Shown: positions 1 through 11,030, numbered from the stretch's first letter. The stretch is DNA of 64,000 bases from Halomicroarcula saliterrae (GCF_031624395.1 NZ_JAMQON010000001.1:186001-250000), one strand, 5' to 3'. Translations and numbers: made by a program. The notes: generated from the sequence alone by a model not told the origin.

Positions 1-3000
1 TCCGAGCCGCCGCCGTAGAACTTCCCGGCTTCGAGCGTGTCGCTGACCTCGAACTCGTAGGTCTTTTCGACGTCCTCGGTCTCGTCGACGAGGATAGTGT
101 GCGTGTCGACGTGGTCGGACGGGTCGACCGGCTCGCCGTCGATGAAGACGGTGACGCCTTTCCCCCAGAAGTGTTCCAGCCCGCCGCTGTAGACGTAGGT
201 GTCGGCCTCGCCGTCGACCTGGCCGTCCACAGTGGCACTGTCGACGGTGTCGTTGCGCGTGGCGAATCCGTCCTTCGAGACGTCGCTACCAGCTTTGAAC
301 CCGTAGGGAACCCCGTTCGGGGCCTCGATGCGAAGCGTCGTCCCGACGGACACGGTCTGCGTCGTAGTCGTCGACACGCCGTCGCTGTCAGTCACTGTCA
401 GCGTGACGTCGTACTCGCCGATCGCGTCGTAGCTGTGAGTGACTGTCCGTCCGGTGGCACTGGCGCCATCTCCGAATGCCCAGTCGAAGGTCACCGCGTC
501 GGCGGTTGATCCCGAGGCCCTGAAGCTGACTGGAGCGTTCGGCCTCGCAGTGGTCGGAGCATCGATAGTAATGTACGAGGAGTCCTCGAGAACCATGCCC
601 GGGAGTTTCGGTGGCATCACGTCGCTCCCACGTTCGACGTTAGTCCCTGTCGCCGACGTCTCCCATGCATGGTCGACGAAGTCACTGCGCTCGGCGTCAG
701 CAGGGACCATCTCGCCACCGCCTTTCAGTCCGTACTGTTCGTTCAGTTCCGTGTTCGTTTTGCCGGTGAGCGCCTCCACGTTGTCTTCGATTTCGTTTAC
801 TTCGTCCGGGAGATTCCTCGCCTGACCGAAGTTGAAATGAGAGAGTGTCGAGTTCATACTCTCTGCAACTTCTCGTTCCGAATCGGTGCCGGGGAAGCGA
901 CCGTTCCGTCTGGCGGTCTCCATCGGCTCGCTGTCGGGTTGCTGGTAATCGAAATACAGCTTCTTGTCGTCGACTCGAACGCCGCCCGAGTTCGCGTGAG
1001 TCTGGGCGAACGACGACGGCTCCGAATCGGGTCCCTGACTCAGTAGGATGCGGTAGTCGAAGAAGGCTGGGAACCCTATTGTCCTGAGGTCGTAGTGGTG
1101 CCATAGGTTCCGGTCAGCCCGCCTGTAGGTGTTGTTGTTTAGCCACAGCATAGAGCTCTTATGTATCGTCCCAGCCGGTGCGCTGACGTTCGTTCGCTCG
1201 TTGTCCAGCGTACAGTTGGTTACGATGGTCGTCGGTCCGGTACTAACTGCGATGCCGACGGCGAAGTTCTCGACCGTCGTATCTTGGTACATGCAGTTGG
1301 CGATCTGATACAGGTTGCTACCCCTGTTGATACCGTACCCGTTGCCGTCGCCGACGAGCCGACAGTCCTTGACCCAGCAGTGGCTCGACCAACTGATGCC
1401 GATGCCGTTGCCCCCGGTGAGCCAGTGACCGTCATCACGGTGGATACCGTAGGCAGTGAATCCCTCGATCTTGTTGTAGTCCTCGTACTTGTTGTGACGG
1501 AGTTGTCCGGAGTATCGTTGTGGTTTCATCCAGCGGGTTCCGACCCCTGATCCGACCGCGTACGCGGTGTTGTTGGCAAACGAGCGGATGGTAACGAAGC
1601 CGTGTGCGACGTGTGTGTCCGTCTCGCCCACGTCCGCGCTACGACCGTCGTTGCGGTTGAACGTCGCCTGTTCTTTGGGGTAGTTCGCCGGAATCATGAT
1701 ACCGTCGCGCATCACGCTGCCCCGGTCGATGCCCGTCTCGTCGAGTGGCATCCCCCAGTAGAAGAACCCGTAGTCCGCGTGGCCCGCGGCGACGTTGTCG
1801 TCGACGACGACGCCGGGGCTGTGCATCCAGAAGCCGTGTCCCGAGTGACCGAAATCGTCGATCGGATTCTCCGTGACTTCTGTCTGTCCGCCTTCGTCGG
1901 CCCTGTGGGCGACGTGTTGCCCGCTGCCCTCGCTCTTGATGGCGATGTTGCGCTCGAAGGAGCCCTGCTCGTCGCCGGCCTCGGTGACGAAGCCGGCACC
2001 GAGGACGTCGTAAGAGACGCAGTCGGTGATGTGTGCGTACGAGTGGTGGTTGACGAACCCCCAGCCGGGCGAGCCGTCGACGGCGCAGCCCCGCACTTCG
2101 TGGGGCTCCTTCGAGCGGTCGGCCCCGGTGACGTGAAAGTGCAGGGCGTACCGCGCCTTGGGGTTGGTCCCGGCCGGGTCGTCGACGTGTGGGTTGGTAA
2201 ACGGCTTCGATTTGTCGGTCCGGCCGAGGTCGTAGAGGCCGGCGTTCTCGACGACGACGCCCTCGCTGGTCATGAGCATCAGGTGGCCACGACGGGGGAT
2301 ATCGGTCGATTCGGACTGGAAGCGGACGCTCCGGGAGAGGTTGGCGACGTGGACGGGGAGGTCGTCTTTCGGCGGGACGTGGTCGTGTTCGAGGCCACTC
2401 GCCAGCGAGACCGTGCTCCCGTCGATACCCGTGACAGCCTTTACTTCGTCGGTGTCGGGGTCGTCCACGGGCGCGACGACCACGCGGTCGCCGGGCTGCC
2501 AGCCCTCGGGGGCGCTGGCGAGTTCCAGCCGGTCGTCGCCCGACGTCGGGAACGCGGCGAGTTCGGTCCACTCGGTCTTCTCGGCGCCGTGGATCGCCAC
2601 CTCGCCGACGGTAAGCAGGCCGCGGCTGCGACGGCCGGGGTCGTAGTCGGTGTCGATAGGGCCGCGGTCCAGAAAGGTCGTCGTCGCGGTCGCGTCCGGG
2701 CCCACCCGCGACTCCGCGGTCCCGACCTCGAATCGGCTCGCCTCGGTCGTCACGACGGTTTCGACGCGCAGGTGTGAGTCACTGCTCGGGTCGACCCGGT
2801 ACGTCCCGTCGACGCGGAGCCAGTGGAGCCGGTCGGTGGTGTCCGCGAGCGTGACGGTCACACCGCTCGGGATATGGACTCTGGCGTCCGCACCGGGGAC
2901 GCCGTTGTCCCAGACGTCCGGGTCCGTCCAGTCGCCGCTGCCGGTCGCCCTGTGGGTGGCCCGCTCGGTCGGGACGAGGTCGATCGCGGGACTGTGGGCG

Positions 3001-3149
3001 TCTTCACCGGTCTCGACCGCCCGCGACACCCCGACAGTGTCGTCGAACCCGACCGCTCCCATCGCCCCGACGCCGAGCAGTGTACGCAGTACGTCTCGCC
3101 GCGAGGTCGGCCCGATACGGCTCGGGCGGCGCGAGTCGCCGTCGGTCAT
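1..3149 (-). CDS. Tat-exported G8-domain parallel beta-helix protein with PKD domain (partial, C-terminus beyond window)
   Basis: The frame stays open from an ATG at 3149 to base 1, so about 1049 residues are seen and the C-terminus is missing. The N-terminus has a twin-arginine signal (SRRDVLRTLLGVG, residues 16-28). Residues about 71-160 match the G8 domain (SGDWTDPDVW, then VPGADARVHIPSG and later EVGTAESRVG). Residues 180-300 continue as in CEMIP/TMEM2-like G8 proteins (WTELAA, WQPGDRVVVA). A right-handed beta-helix follows, with repeated His/Asn-rich turns such as ARYALHFHVTG. A PKD domain (WAFGDG) lies at about 862-935, and then a domain common at the ends of haloarchaeal secreted proteins. 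It probably acts outside the cell on a polysaccharide or as an adhesin; the ligand is unknown. It is divergent from egsA. Confidence 0.85.
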   Translation of the reverse strand, partial: MTDGDSRRPSRIGPTSRRDVLRTLLGVGAMGAVGFDDTVGVSRAVETGEDAHSPAIDLVPTERATHRATGSGDWTDPDVWDNGVPGADARVHIPSGVTVTLADTTDRLHWLRVDGTYRVDPSSDSHLRVETVVTTEASRFEVGTAESRVGPDATATTTFLDRGPIDTDYDPGRRSRGLLTVGEVAIHGAEKTEWTELAAFPTSGDDRLELASAPEGWQPGDRVVVAPVDDPDTDEVKAVTGIDGSTVSLASGLEHDHVPPKDDLPVHVANLSRSVRFQSESTDIPRRGHLMLMTSEGVVVENAGLYDLGRTDKSKPFTNPHVDDPAGTNPKARYALHFHVTGADRSKEPHEVRGCAVDGSPGWGFVNHHSYAHITDCVSYDVLGAGFVTEAGDEQGSFERNIAIKSEGSGQHVAHRADEGGQTEVTENPIDDFGHSGHGFWMHSPGVVVDDNVAAGHADYGFFYWGMPLDETGIDRGSVMRDGIMIPANYPKEQATFNRNDGRSADVGETDTHVAHGFVTIRSFANNTAYAVGSGVGTRWMKPQRYSGQLRHNKYEDYNKIEGFTAYGIHRDDGHWLTGGNGIGISWSSHCWVKDCRLVGDGNGYGINRGSNLYQIANCMYQDTTVENFAVGIAVSTGPTTIVTNCTLDNERTNVSAPAGTIHKSSMLWLNNNTYRRADRNLWHHYDLRTIGFPAFFDYRILLSQGPDSEPSSFAQTHANSGGVRVDDKKLYFDYQQPDSEPMETARRNGRFPGTDSEREVAESMNSTLSHFNFGQARNLPDEVNEIEDNVEALTGKTNTELNEQYGLKGGGEMVPADAERSDFVDHAWETSATGTNVERGSDVMPPKLPGMVLEDSSYITIDAPTTARPNAPVSFRASGSTADAVTFDWAFGDGASATGRTVTHSYDAIGEYDVTLTVTDSDGVSTTTTQTVSVGTTLRIEAPNGVPYGFKAGSDVSKDGFATRNDTVDSATVDGQVDGEADTYVYSGGLEHFWGKGVTVFIDGEPVDPSDHVDTHTILVDETEDVEKTYEFEVSDTLEAGKFYGGGS

Positions 3150-3492
3150 CAGTTTCGCCTCCGGACGAGGGGCCGCTCTTTCGATGTAGGTGTTCGTTCA
3201 CTCCTCAACACACTGTCCGCCAGTACCGCAATGAGATTTCCGTGCATAGTCGCTTGTCTCCCTGTCGCCGTTCGTCGCGGCCGCTCCCCAGCCCCCCCGA
3301 GCTGTGACCCCCACTGGCCCGCGCGATAGTCTCGGCGCGGTTATACGTAATTTAATGTGCTTTATGCAGCAAGTAACTTTCCCCTGTTTTAACAAGCCCC
3401 GTCCGGTCGCCTGAACCGGCCACCCAGCGATTTCGGCGGCGGACAGCCGGATAGGACAAACCGTTTTCCCATCCCGGCGAGGAGGTGAGGAT
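3150..3492. other. Divergent intergenic region between the beta-helix gene and egsA
   Basis: This 343-base gap separates two divergently transcribed genes. It contains an AT-rich island at about 3341-3366 (ttatacgtaatttaatgtg) that could hold promoter elements for either gene. The egsA start is preceded by a strong Shine-Dalgarno match. I see no convincing small gene or RNA here. Confidence 0.4.
3481..3487 (+). promoter_or_regulatory. Shine-Dalgarno site of egsA
   Basis: GGAGGTG lies five bases before the ATG at 3493. Most genes in this window lack such a motif and look leaderless. The site fixes the egsA start and implies a 5' leader, which agrees with the AT-rich island lying well over 100 bases upstream. 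Confidence 0.7.
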
Positions 3493-4551
3493 ATGTTCGA
3501 TAAATCGACGTGGATTCGCCTTCCGCGCAACGTCGTGGTGGGCCACGGCGTCCTGCCGGAGACACTCGACGCCGTCGAGGAGCTCCATCTCACCGGGCGG
3601 CCGCTGGTCGTCTCCAGTCCGACGCCGTACGACGTGGCGGGCACTCGGGTCATCGAGCAGTTCGCCGACGCGGGGTACGACCCGGACAAGATCATCATCG
3701 ACGAGGCCAGTTTCGACGCCGTTCAGGCGGTCATCGCCTACGCCGAGGAGACCGACGCCGGCTTCCTGCTGGGCGTCGGCGGCGGGAAAGCCATCGACAT
3801 CACGAAGATGGCGGCCGATCACCTCGGCCTGGGGTTCGTCTCGGTCCCCACGGCGGCCAGCCACGACGGCATCGTCTCGGGCCGAGGTTCGGTCCCCGAG
3901 AAAGACACCCGCCACAGCGTCGCCGCGGAGCCGCCACTCGCCGTGGTCGCCGACACCGAGATTCTCGCACAGGCCCCCTGGCGGCTGACGACGGCCGGCT
4001 GTGCCGACATCATCTCGAACTACACCGCCGTCCGCGACTGGGAACTGGCCCACCGGCTGAAGAACGTCCACTACTCCGAATACGCCGGCGCGCTCTCCCA
4101 GATGACGGCGGAGATGCTCGTGGAGAACGCCGACTCGATCAAGCGGAACCTGGAGGAGTCGTCGTGGATCGTCGTGAAGGCGCTCGTCTCCTCGGGCGTG
4201 GCGATGTCGATTGCGGGCTCCTCGCGCCCGGCCAGCGGCGCGGAACATCTCTTTTCTCACCAGCTGGACCGCATCGCCCCCGGCGCGGCCCTGCACGGCC
4301 ACCAGGTCGGCGTCGGCGCCATCATGACCGAGTACCTCCACACCGGACCGCAGGGACGCTGGCGAGACGTGCGCGACGCGCTGGCGGCCATCGGCGCACC
4401 GACGACGGCGGCGGACCTGGACATCGACCGCGAGACGGTCATCGAGGCACTGACGACGGCCCACGAGATACGCGACCGCTACACCATCTTGGGCGACGGG
4501 ATGAGCGAAGAGGCCGCCATCGAAGCGGCGACGGTGACGGGCGTCGTCTAG
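3493..4551 (+). CDS. egsA: sn-glycerol-1-phosphate dehydrogenase (NAD(P)+)
   Basis: The enzyme reduces dihydroxyacetone phosphate to sn-glycerol-1-phosphate, the archaea-specific glycerol backbone of membrane ether lipids. The 352-aa length fits the family. Visible features are the nucleotide-binding loop GVGGGKAID (94-102), the SVPTAASHDGI segment (117-127) and likely zinc ligands Asp172 (GCADIISN), His252 (GAEHLFSH) and His268 (ALHGHQVG). The start is set by the Shine-Dalgarno site at 3481. The last four bases overlap the convergent Nudix-like gene. The protein is cytosolic and expected to be essential. Confidence 0.96.
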   Translation: MFDKSTWIRLPRNVVVGHGVLPETLDAVEELHLTGRPLVVSSPTPYDVAGTRVIEQFADAGYDPDKIIIDEASFDAVQAVIAYAEETDAGFLLGVGGGKAIDITKMAADHLGLGFVSVPTAASHDGIVSGRGSVPEKDTRHSVAAEPPLAVVADTEILAQAPWRLTTAGCADIISNYTAVRDWELAHRLKNVHYSEYAGALSQMTAEMLVENADSIKRNLEESSWIVVKALVSSGVAMSIAGSSRPASGAEHLFSHQLDRIAPGAALHGHQVGVGAIMTEYLHTGPQGRWRDVRDALAAIGAPTTAADLDIDRETVIEALTTAHEIRDRYTILGDGMSEEAAIEAATVTGVV

Positions 4552-5033
4552 ACGAACTCGCCGACGGCGTCCGGGTTGGCGTCCCAGCGGACCTCGTCAC
4601 CGTCCGGTTCGTCGGTGTCGACGACCTCGGCGGTAAACACCACGCTGAGTCGGTACACCGTCGACGCGGCCTCGTCGTCGCTGTTTCTGATGCCGTGGAT
4701 GTTGGCGCTGACGGCGTCGGTCACGGTGCAGTCGACGTCGGCGGCGTCCCTGACGATACGTTTGACCGCCGCCGAGAGCCGTTCGTCCGGCTCGGTCTGT
4801 CCGTGCGGGACCATCCACTCGCCGTCGCCCTCACGCAACAGCACGGCGCCGTCGTCGTCGCGGACCACCGCCCGAACGTCGAGCTGGCCGTCCTGTGATT
4901 TCTCCAGTGCCCGCTGGTACCGCTCGCTCCCCACCTCGAAGGTCGTCTGTGTGACCTCCGGCGGGCCGAACTCCTCTTCGAGTCGCGTCAACCGCTCCTC
5001 GACTCGCGACCGAGAGCGGCTGGCTACGTCCAT
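4548..5033 (-). CDS. Nudix-fold protein with degenerate Nudix box
   Basis: The 161-aa protein has an N-terminal helical segment (SRVEERLTRLEEEFGPP) and then a Nudix-like core. The Nudix box should read GX5EX7REUXEEXGU. Here residues around GQTEPDERLSAAVKRIVRD keep the first Gly and Glu but replace the catalytic RE..EE with RI..DA. Hydrolysis is therefore doubtful and a binding or regulatory role is possible. I chose the ATG at 5033; an in-frame upstream start at 5120 would add 29 basic residues unlike the family. It is convergent with egsA and follows the S9 peptidase gene on the same strand. Confidence 0.75.
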   Translation of the reverse strand: MDVASRSRSRVEERLTRLEEEFGPPEVTQTTFEVGSERYQRALEKSQDGQLDVRAVVRDDDGAVLLREGDGEWMVPHGQTEPDERLSAAVKRIVRDAADVDCTVTDAVSANIHGIRNSDDEAASTVYRLSVVFTAEVVDTDEPDGDEVRWDANPDAVGEFV

Positions 5034-5141
5034 GCCTGCCCGTCGCTTCCGACTGATATAAAGCCAGCCACTCGTTTTCAGCGTCTGAAGCCGCCGCTCG
5101 TAGCCGGTAGCGCCCCTCACTCGCGATAGCCGACGGCGAGT

Positions 5142-6938
<1,797 letters not shown>

Positions 6939-7020
6939 GCTCGCTCGAAGGGGTGGCGAGAGCAAAACGCTTTGCCGGCGAACGGGTGGGTTTTTGAGCA
7001 CACCCGTCGTGTACTGCGGT

Positions 7021-8070
7021 ATGCGTGTCGCGGTCGTCGCTATGGAGACGAGTCACCACCGGGACACAGCGGGCCGGCGACACCTCGACCGGCTCGCCGC
7101 GAACCTCGCCGACGCCGGCCACGAGGTGTCCGTCTTCTGTGCCCAGTGGTGGGGCGGCAACGCGACGCAGTTCGCACCCGACGATATCACCTACCGCGCG
7201 GTCACCGTCTCGCCGACCGAGCCCTCGTTCTGTACGCGCCTGCCGGCGTTGCTGGCGAAGTACCGCCCCGACGTCGTCCACGCCGTCCCGACGCCGTCGT
7301 CGGTGCTGCGCGCGGCCAACGCCGGCGCCAAACTCGCCCGCGCACCGCTGGTCGTCGAGTGGTACGGCGACCACGAGCGGACGGTCTCCGACCGCGCGCT
7401 CGGGACCGCAGACCGGTTCGTCACCCCCTCGGAACTCGTCCAGACGCGGCTCTGGGAGGCCGGCGCGGGGAGCGACCGGACGACGGTCATCCCGGAGAGC
7501 ATCGACATGGACCTCGTTCGCGAAGTCGAGCCCGCCGAGGAGGTCGACGTGGTGTACGCCCACCCGCTGGACGAGAGCGCCAACATCGAATCGCTGTTTC
7601 TCGGGCTGGCCGAACTCCGACAGCGGGGCTGGTCCGCGACGGTCGTCGGCGACGGCCCCGAACGCGGGGCCTACGAGCAGGAGGCCGCCGATCTGCGCAT
7701 CGAAGACCGCGTCGAGTTCGTCGGCGAGTGTGACCGCGAGCGCCGCCTCGCTATCTACAAGGGCGCGCAGGTGTTCGTCCAGACGGCCTTCCGCGAACAG
7801 TTCGCGACGGAGCTGCTGTGGGCGCTGGCCTGTGGCTGTATCGCCGTCGTCGAGTATCAGGCCGAGTCGAGCGCCCACGAACTCGTCGAACACCGCGACC
7901 GGGACTTCCGCGTGACGACGCCACAGGAGATCGCCGACAGCATCGTCGAGTCCGCCGGGATGGACCACCGCACCGTCGACGAGTCGCTGGCCGAATACGA
8001 CCACGCGGCGGTGACCGAGCGGTACGAGGCGCTCTACGAGCGACTGGTCGACGAGCGAGGGCTGTTCTGA
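7021..8070 (+). CDS. Glycosyltransferase family 4-like protein
   Basis: The 349-aa protein has the two Rossmann-like halves of a GT-B glycosyltransferase. The N-terminal half has RHLDRLAANLADAGHEVSVF and a DVVHAVPTP motif. The C-terminal half has VVGDGPERGAYE and VEFVGECDRERRLAIYKGAQVFVQTA. The usual EX7E sugar-nucleotide motif is altered (FREQFATELLWALACG), so donor binding may differ. No acceptor can be inferred; envelope glycoprotein or glycolipid glycosylation is the likely context. The ATG at 7021 is the only good start. It is divergent from the S9 peptidase gene. Confidence 0.8.
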   Translation: MRVAVVAMETSHHRDTAGRRHLDRLAANLADAGHEVSVFCAQWWGGNATQFAPDDITYRAVTVSPTEPSFCTRLPALLAKYRPDVVHAVPTPSSVLRAANAGAKLARAPLVVEWYGDHERTVSDRALGTADRFVTPSELVQTRLWEAGAGSDRTTVIPESIDMDLVREVEPAEEVDVVYAHPLDESANIESLFLGLAELRQRGWSATVVGDGPERGAYEQEAADLRIEDRVEFVGECDRERRLAIYKGAQVFVQTAFREQFATELLWALACGCIAVVEYQAESSAHELVEHRDRDFRVTTPQEIADSIVESAGMDHRTVDESLAEYDHAAVTERYEALYERLVDERGLF

Positions 8071-8080
8071 GGGGCGCAGC

Positions 8081-8242
8081 TCACTGCAAATACAGGTAGA
8101 GGACAGAGAACGCGATTCCGGCCAGCCCGGCCTGCAGTACCGCCTCGAACAGCCCGCCGTCGAAGAGAAGCAGCTGGATCGCCCCCCAGACGAGGACCCA
8201 CGCGACGGTGGTTACGGTGGTGAAAACCCAGGGGTTCCGCAT
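8081..8242 (-). CDS. Small two-helix membrane protein
   Basis: A 53-aa protein (starting MRNPWVFTTVTTVAWVLVWG) with two predicted transmembrane segments (about 7-27 and 32-51) split by a short FDGGLFEA turn. It lies convergent to the glycosyltransferase gene with a 10-base gap and is divergent from the downstream helicase. This arrangement and the composition resemble the many small haloarchaeal membrane proteins of unknown function. No function is assigned. Confidence 0.65.
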   Translation of the reverse strand: MRNPWVFTTVTTVAWVLVWGAIQLLLFDGGLFEAVLQAGLAGIAFSVLYLYLQ

Positions 8243-8371
8243 GGATAGCTCGGGCACAGCGGACCGTTGTCGAGCGACCGGGAAAACTCCGGGGTCGACG
8301 CGGCGCGAGCGCTCGGTGACCGACCCGGGCAGACGAAACTCGTTTTGTCCGTCCGGCCCCAGACGCCTGTA

Positions 8372-10204
8372 GTGACCACCGACACCGACGACGCCCGCCT
8401 CGAACTCGACGCGGTGTACGACGCCATCGACGCTGTTGGCCGCCCCCATCTGACGGCGACCGAACTCTCCCGCAAGACCGACCTCACGCCCGACGAGGCC
8501 CGCGACGCGCTGGAAGCGCTGGCCGAGACCGGCGAGATACAGCGCCAGGACGTGACCGAGGTCGAGTCGGTGTGGTACCCGACCGACGTGGCGGAAGTGA
8601 CCGACCGCGAGCGCGTGGTTCTGTTTCCGGACCGTCGCGAGGTCGTCGTCGAGCACCCCGACCAGTTCACGCGGGCCCAGCTCTCGCAGTTCGCCCGACT
8701 GGGGGACAGCAATCGCTCTGGCGGCTACGTCTACGAGCTGCGCGAGGCCGACATCTGGGCCGCGCCCCACGAGAGCCTCGACGACCTGCTCGCCACCATG
8801 CGGGACGTGCTGGGCGAGCGGTCGACCCATCTGGAGGAGTGGGTGACGAGCCAGTGGGAGCGGGCCCGGAAGTTCCGCCTCTACACGCACGAGGACGGCT
8901 ACGTCGTCCTCGAAGCCGAGAGCGACGAGCTGATGGGCAACGTCGCCCGACCGAAACTCGACGACGACCTCCTCCGGGCGCCCATCTCCGACTCGGAGTC
9001 GTGGGTCGACGAGGACGCCACCGCACAGGTCAAGCGGACGCTGTACGAGGCCGGCTACCCGGTGCGTGACGACCGCGAGCTGGCGACGGGCGAACCGCTC
9101 GACGTGGAGCTTCGCCTCCGGCTGCGGGACTACCAGGCCGACTGGGTCGAGCGGTTCACCGAACAGGGCTCCGGCGTGTTCGTCGGCCCGCCGGGGTCCG
9201 GCAAGACGGTGGCGGCGATGGGCGCGATGGCCGCCGTCGGCGGCGAGACGCTGATTCTGGTCCCCTCGCGCGAGCTGGCCACGCAGTGGCGCGACGAACT
9301 CGTGCGCCACACGACCCTCTCCGACGACGACATCGGCGAGTACCACGGCGGCGAGAAGGAGATTCGACCCGTCACCATCGCGACCTACCGCACGGCGGGG
9401 ATGGACCGCCACAGGAAGCTGTTCGACCAGCGCAAGTGGGGGCTCATCGTCTTCGACGAGGTCCACCACGTCCCGGCACCCATCTACCGCCGGAGTGCGA
9501 ACCTCCAGACCAAACACCGACTCGGGCTGACGGCGACGCCAACTCGCGAGAGCGACGACGAGGAGGAGATTTTCACGCTCGTCGGCCCGCCCATCGGCAC
9601 CGACTGGGGGAAGCTGTTCGACGAGGGGTACGTCGCCGAGCCGGAGGTCGAGATACGGCTGGTGCCGTGGGGCACCGACGGCGAGCGCACCGAGTACGCC
9701 GCCACCTCGGGCCACGACCGCCGGCAGGCCGCGGCCGGGAACAGCGGGAAGATAGACGAGATACGCTACACGCTGGCCGAGCATCCCGAGGCCAAAGCCC
9801 TCGTCTTCGTCGAGTATCTGGACGACGGCGACGCCATCAGCGAGGCCATCGACGCGCCCTTCGTCAGCGGCGAGACGCGCCACGCCGAGCGCGAGCGGCT
9901 GTTCGACGCGTTCCGTCGCGGCGAACAGGACACGCTGGTGGTCTCCCGCGTGGGCGACGAGGGTATCGACCTGCCCGACGCCGAACTCGCCGTCGTGGCC
10001 TCGGGACTGGGCGGCTCCCGCCGACAGGGCGCCCAGCGGGCCGGCCGGACGATGCGGCCCGCCGGCGACGCGAAGATGGTCGTGTTGGCGACCCGCGGGA
10101 CGACCGAAGAGGACTTCGTCCGCCGGCAGATGCGCCATCTCGCCTCGAAGGGGATTCAGGTCACCGAACAGGAGGCCGCGGCGGTGGAGTCGGGGACCGA
10201 CTGA
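8372..10204 (+). CDS. XPB/Rad25-type superfamily 2 DNA helicase
   Basis: A 610-aa helicase likely to unwind DNA during repair. An N-terminal winged-helix-like part (ELDAVYDAIDAVGRPHLTATELS) and a family-specific region precede the core. Helicase motifs are Q-like RDYQADWVERF, Walker A GPPGSGKT, DEVHH (motif II), LTATPTRE (III) and QRAGRTMRP (VI). The DEVHH form and overall order are typical of XPB. The start is taken as GTG at 8372 (VTTDTDDARLEL); the open frame extends upstream to 8267 but that part is Arg/Ser-rich and unlike the rest. A second, shorter XPB lies at 60139, so this chromosome segment carries two paralogues. Confidence 0.85.
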   Translation: MTTDTDDARLELDAVYDAIDAVGRPHLTATELSRKTDLTPDEARDALEALAETGEIQRQDVTEVESVWYPTDVAEVTDRERVVLFPDRREVVVEHPDQFTRAQLSQFARLGDSNRSGGYVYELREADIWAAPHESLDDLLATMRDVLGERSTHLEEWVTSQWERARKFRLYTHEDGYVVLEAESDELMGNVARPKLDDDLLRAPISDSESWVDEDATAQVKRTLYEAGYPVRDDRELATGEPLDVELRLRLRDYQADWVERFTEQGSGVFVGPPGSGKTVAAMGAMAAVGGETLILVPSRELATQWRDELVRHTTLSDDDIGEYHGGEKEIRPVTIATYRTAGMDRHRKLFDQRKWGLIVFDEVHHVPAPIYRRSANLQTKHRLGLTATPTRESDDEEEIFTLVGPPIGTDWGKLFDEGYVAEPEVEIRLVPWGTDGERTEYAATSGHDRRQAAAGNSGKIDEIRYTLAEHPEAKALVFVEYLDDGDAISEAIDAPFVSGETRHAERERLFDAFRRGEQDTLVVSRVGDEGIDLPDAELAVVASGLGGSRRQGAQRAGRTMRPAGDAKMVVLATRGTTEEDFVRRQMRHLASKGIQVTEQEAAAVESGTD

Positions 10205-10262
10205 CACGGGTGCCCGTGGGAGGAGCGCCACTCGCGTGGTCCCGTCGGTGGCGACCGCCCGC

Positions 10263-11030
10263 TCAGACGGCGGGGCTCACCTCTATCCCGAACCCGACCT
10301 CATCGATATCAGTCTCCAGCGGGAAGCTGTTGTACTCCCCCTGGAAACTGACCGTTCGTGTCTCGCCGCCGTCTATCTGGACGGTCTGTTCGTCGAGAAC
10401 CGTCCCGTCACCGGTGCCACCGCTCTGTACCAGTTCCACGTCGACGTCGCCGCTGCCCCCCTCGTTCGTCACGTCTGCCTCCACCTCGGCGGGCCACAGA
10501 CGGAACCCGTACGCCCGATACCTGTCCTCTCTCGTCGCGCTTATCTCCACAGTTCGGCGCTCGTTCTCGTCGAAGTAGAGGCGCTGCTGTCCGGCCTGCG
10601 TAGCGTTGAACGACCACGGAGAGGTCGAGGTGTCCGGCATCAGTACAAGGGTGATCCCGACGTTGCCGGCCGTCCCCGTGTTCTGTACTGTGGCGGAGAA
10701 GTCGTAGAAATCACCGCTCCGTTGCTCGCTATCTATCGAGACGGCCTCTGGCTCAGGCATCCGCTCCGCCGAAACGACGGGGTCGACGGTGAGCTCGCCG
10801 AAGTCAAATTCCGCGTCCTCTGTGCTGTCGGTGGTCGGACCGGTAGTCACGTCACTCGCGTCCTGCACGTCGGGGTCCTGTGGGGCGTAGTCCTGACTGT
10901 CGACCACGCCGTCGCCGTCCGAGTCCTGTACCTCGTCCTCGCCGCTCGAACAGCCAGCGACGCCCGCCAGGCCCACGCCTGCTGCCGTAGATAGCATCTG
11001 TCTCCGGGTTACAATGTAGTCATCTGCCAT
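10263..11030 (-). CDS. Tat lipoprotein with Asp-rich calcium-type repeat
   Basis: A 255-aa exported protein. The N-terminus has a twin-arginine signal ending in a lipobox (TRRQMLSTAAGVG, then AGVAGC), predicting a lipid-anchored surface protein. Next is an acidic stretch with a thrombospondin-3-like calcium motif (DSDGDGVVDSQD), then two beta-sandwich-like halves (FYDFSATVQNTGTAGNVGI and the C-terminal GGETRTVSFQGEYN). The beta-sandwich pattern resembles CARDB-like adhesion or binding modules. An AT-rich promoter sits just upstream. The function is unknown. Confidence 0.75.
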   Translation of the reverse strand: MADDYIVTRRQMLSTAAGVGLAGVAGCSSGEDEVQDSDGDGVVDSQDYAPQDPDVQDASDVTTGPTTDSTEDAEFDFGELTVDPVVSAERMPEPEAVSIDSEQRSGDFYDFSATVQNTGTAGNVGITLVLMPDTSTSPWSFNATQAGQQRLYFDENERRTVEISATREDRYRAYGFRLWPAEVEADVTNEGGSGDVDVELVQSGGTGDGTVLDEQTVQIDGGETRTVSFQGEYNSFPLETDIDEVGFGIEVSPAV

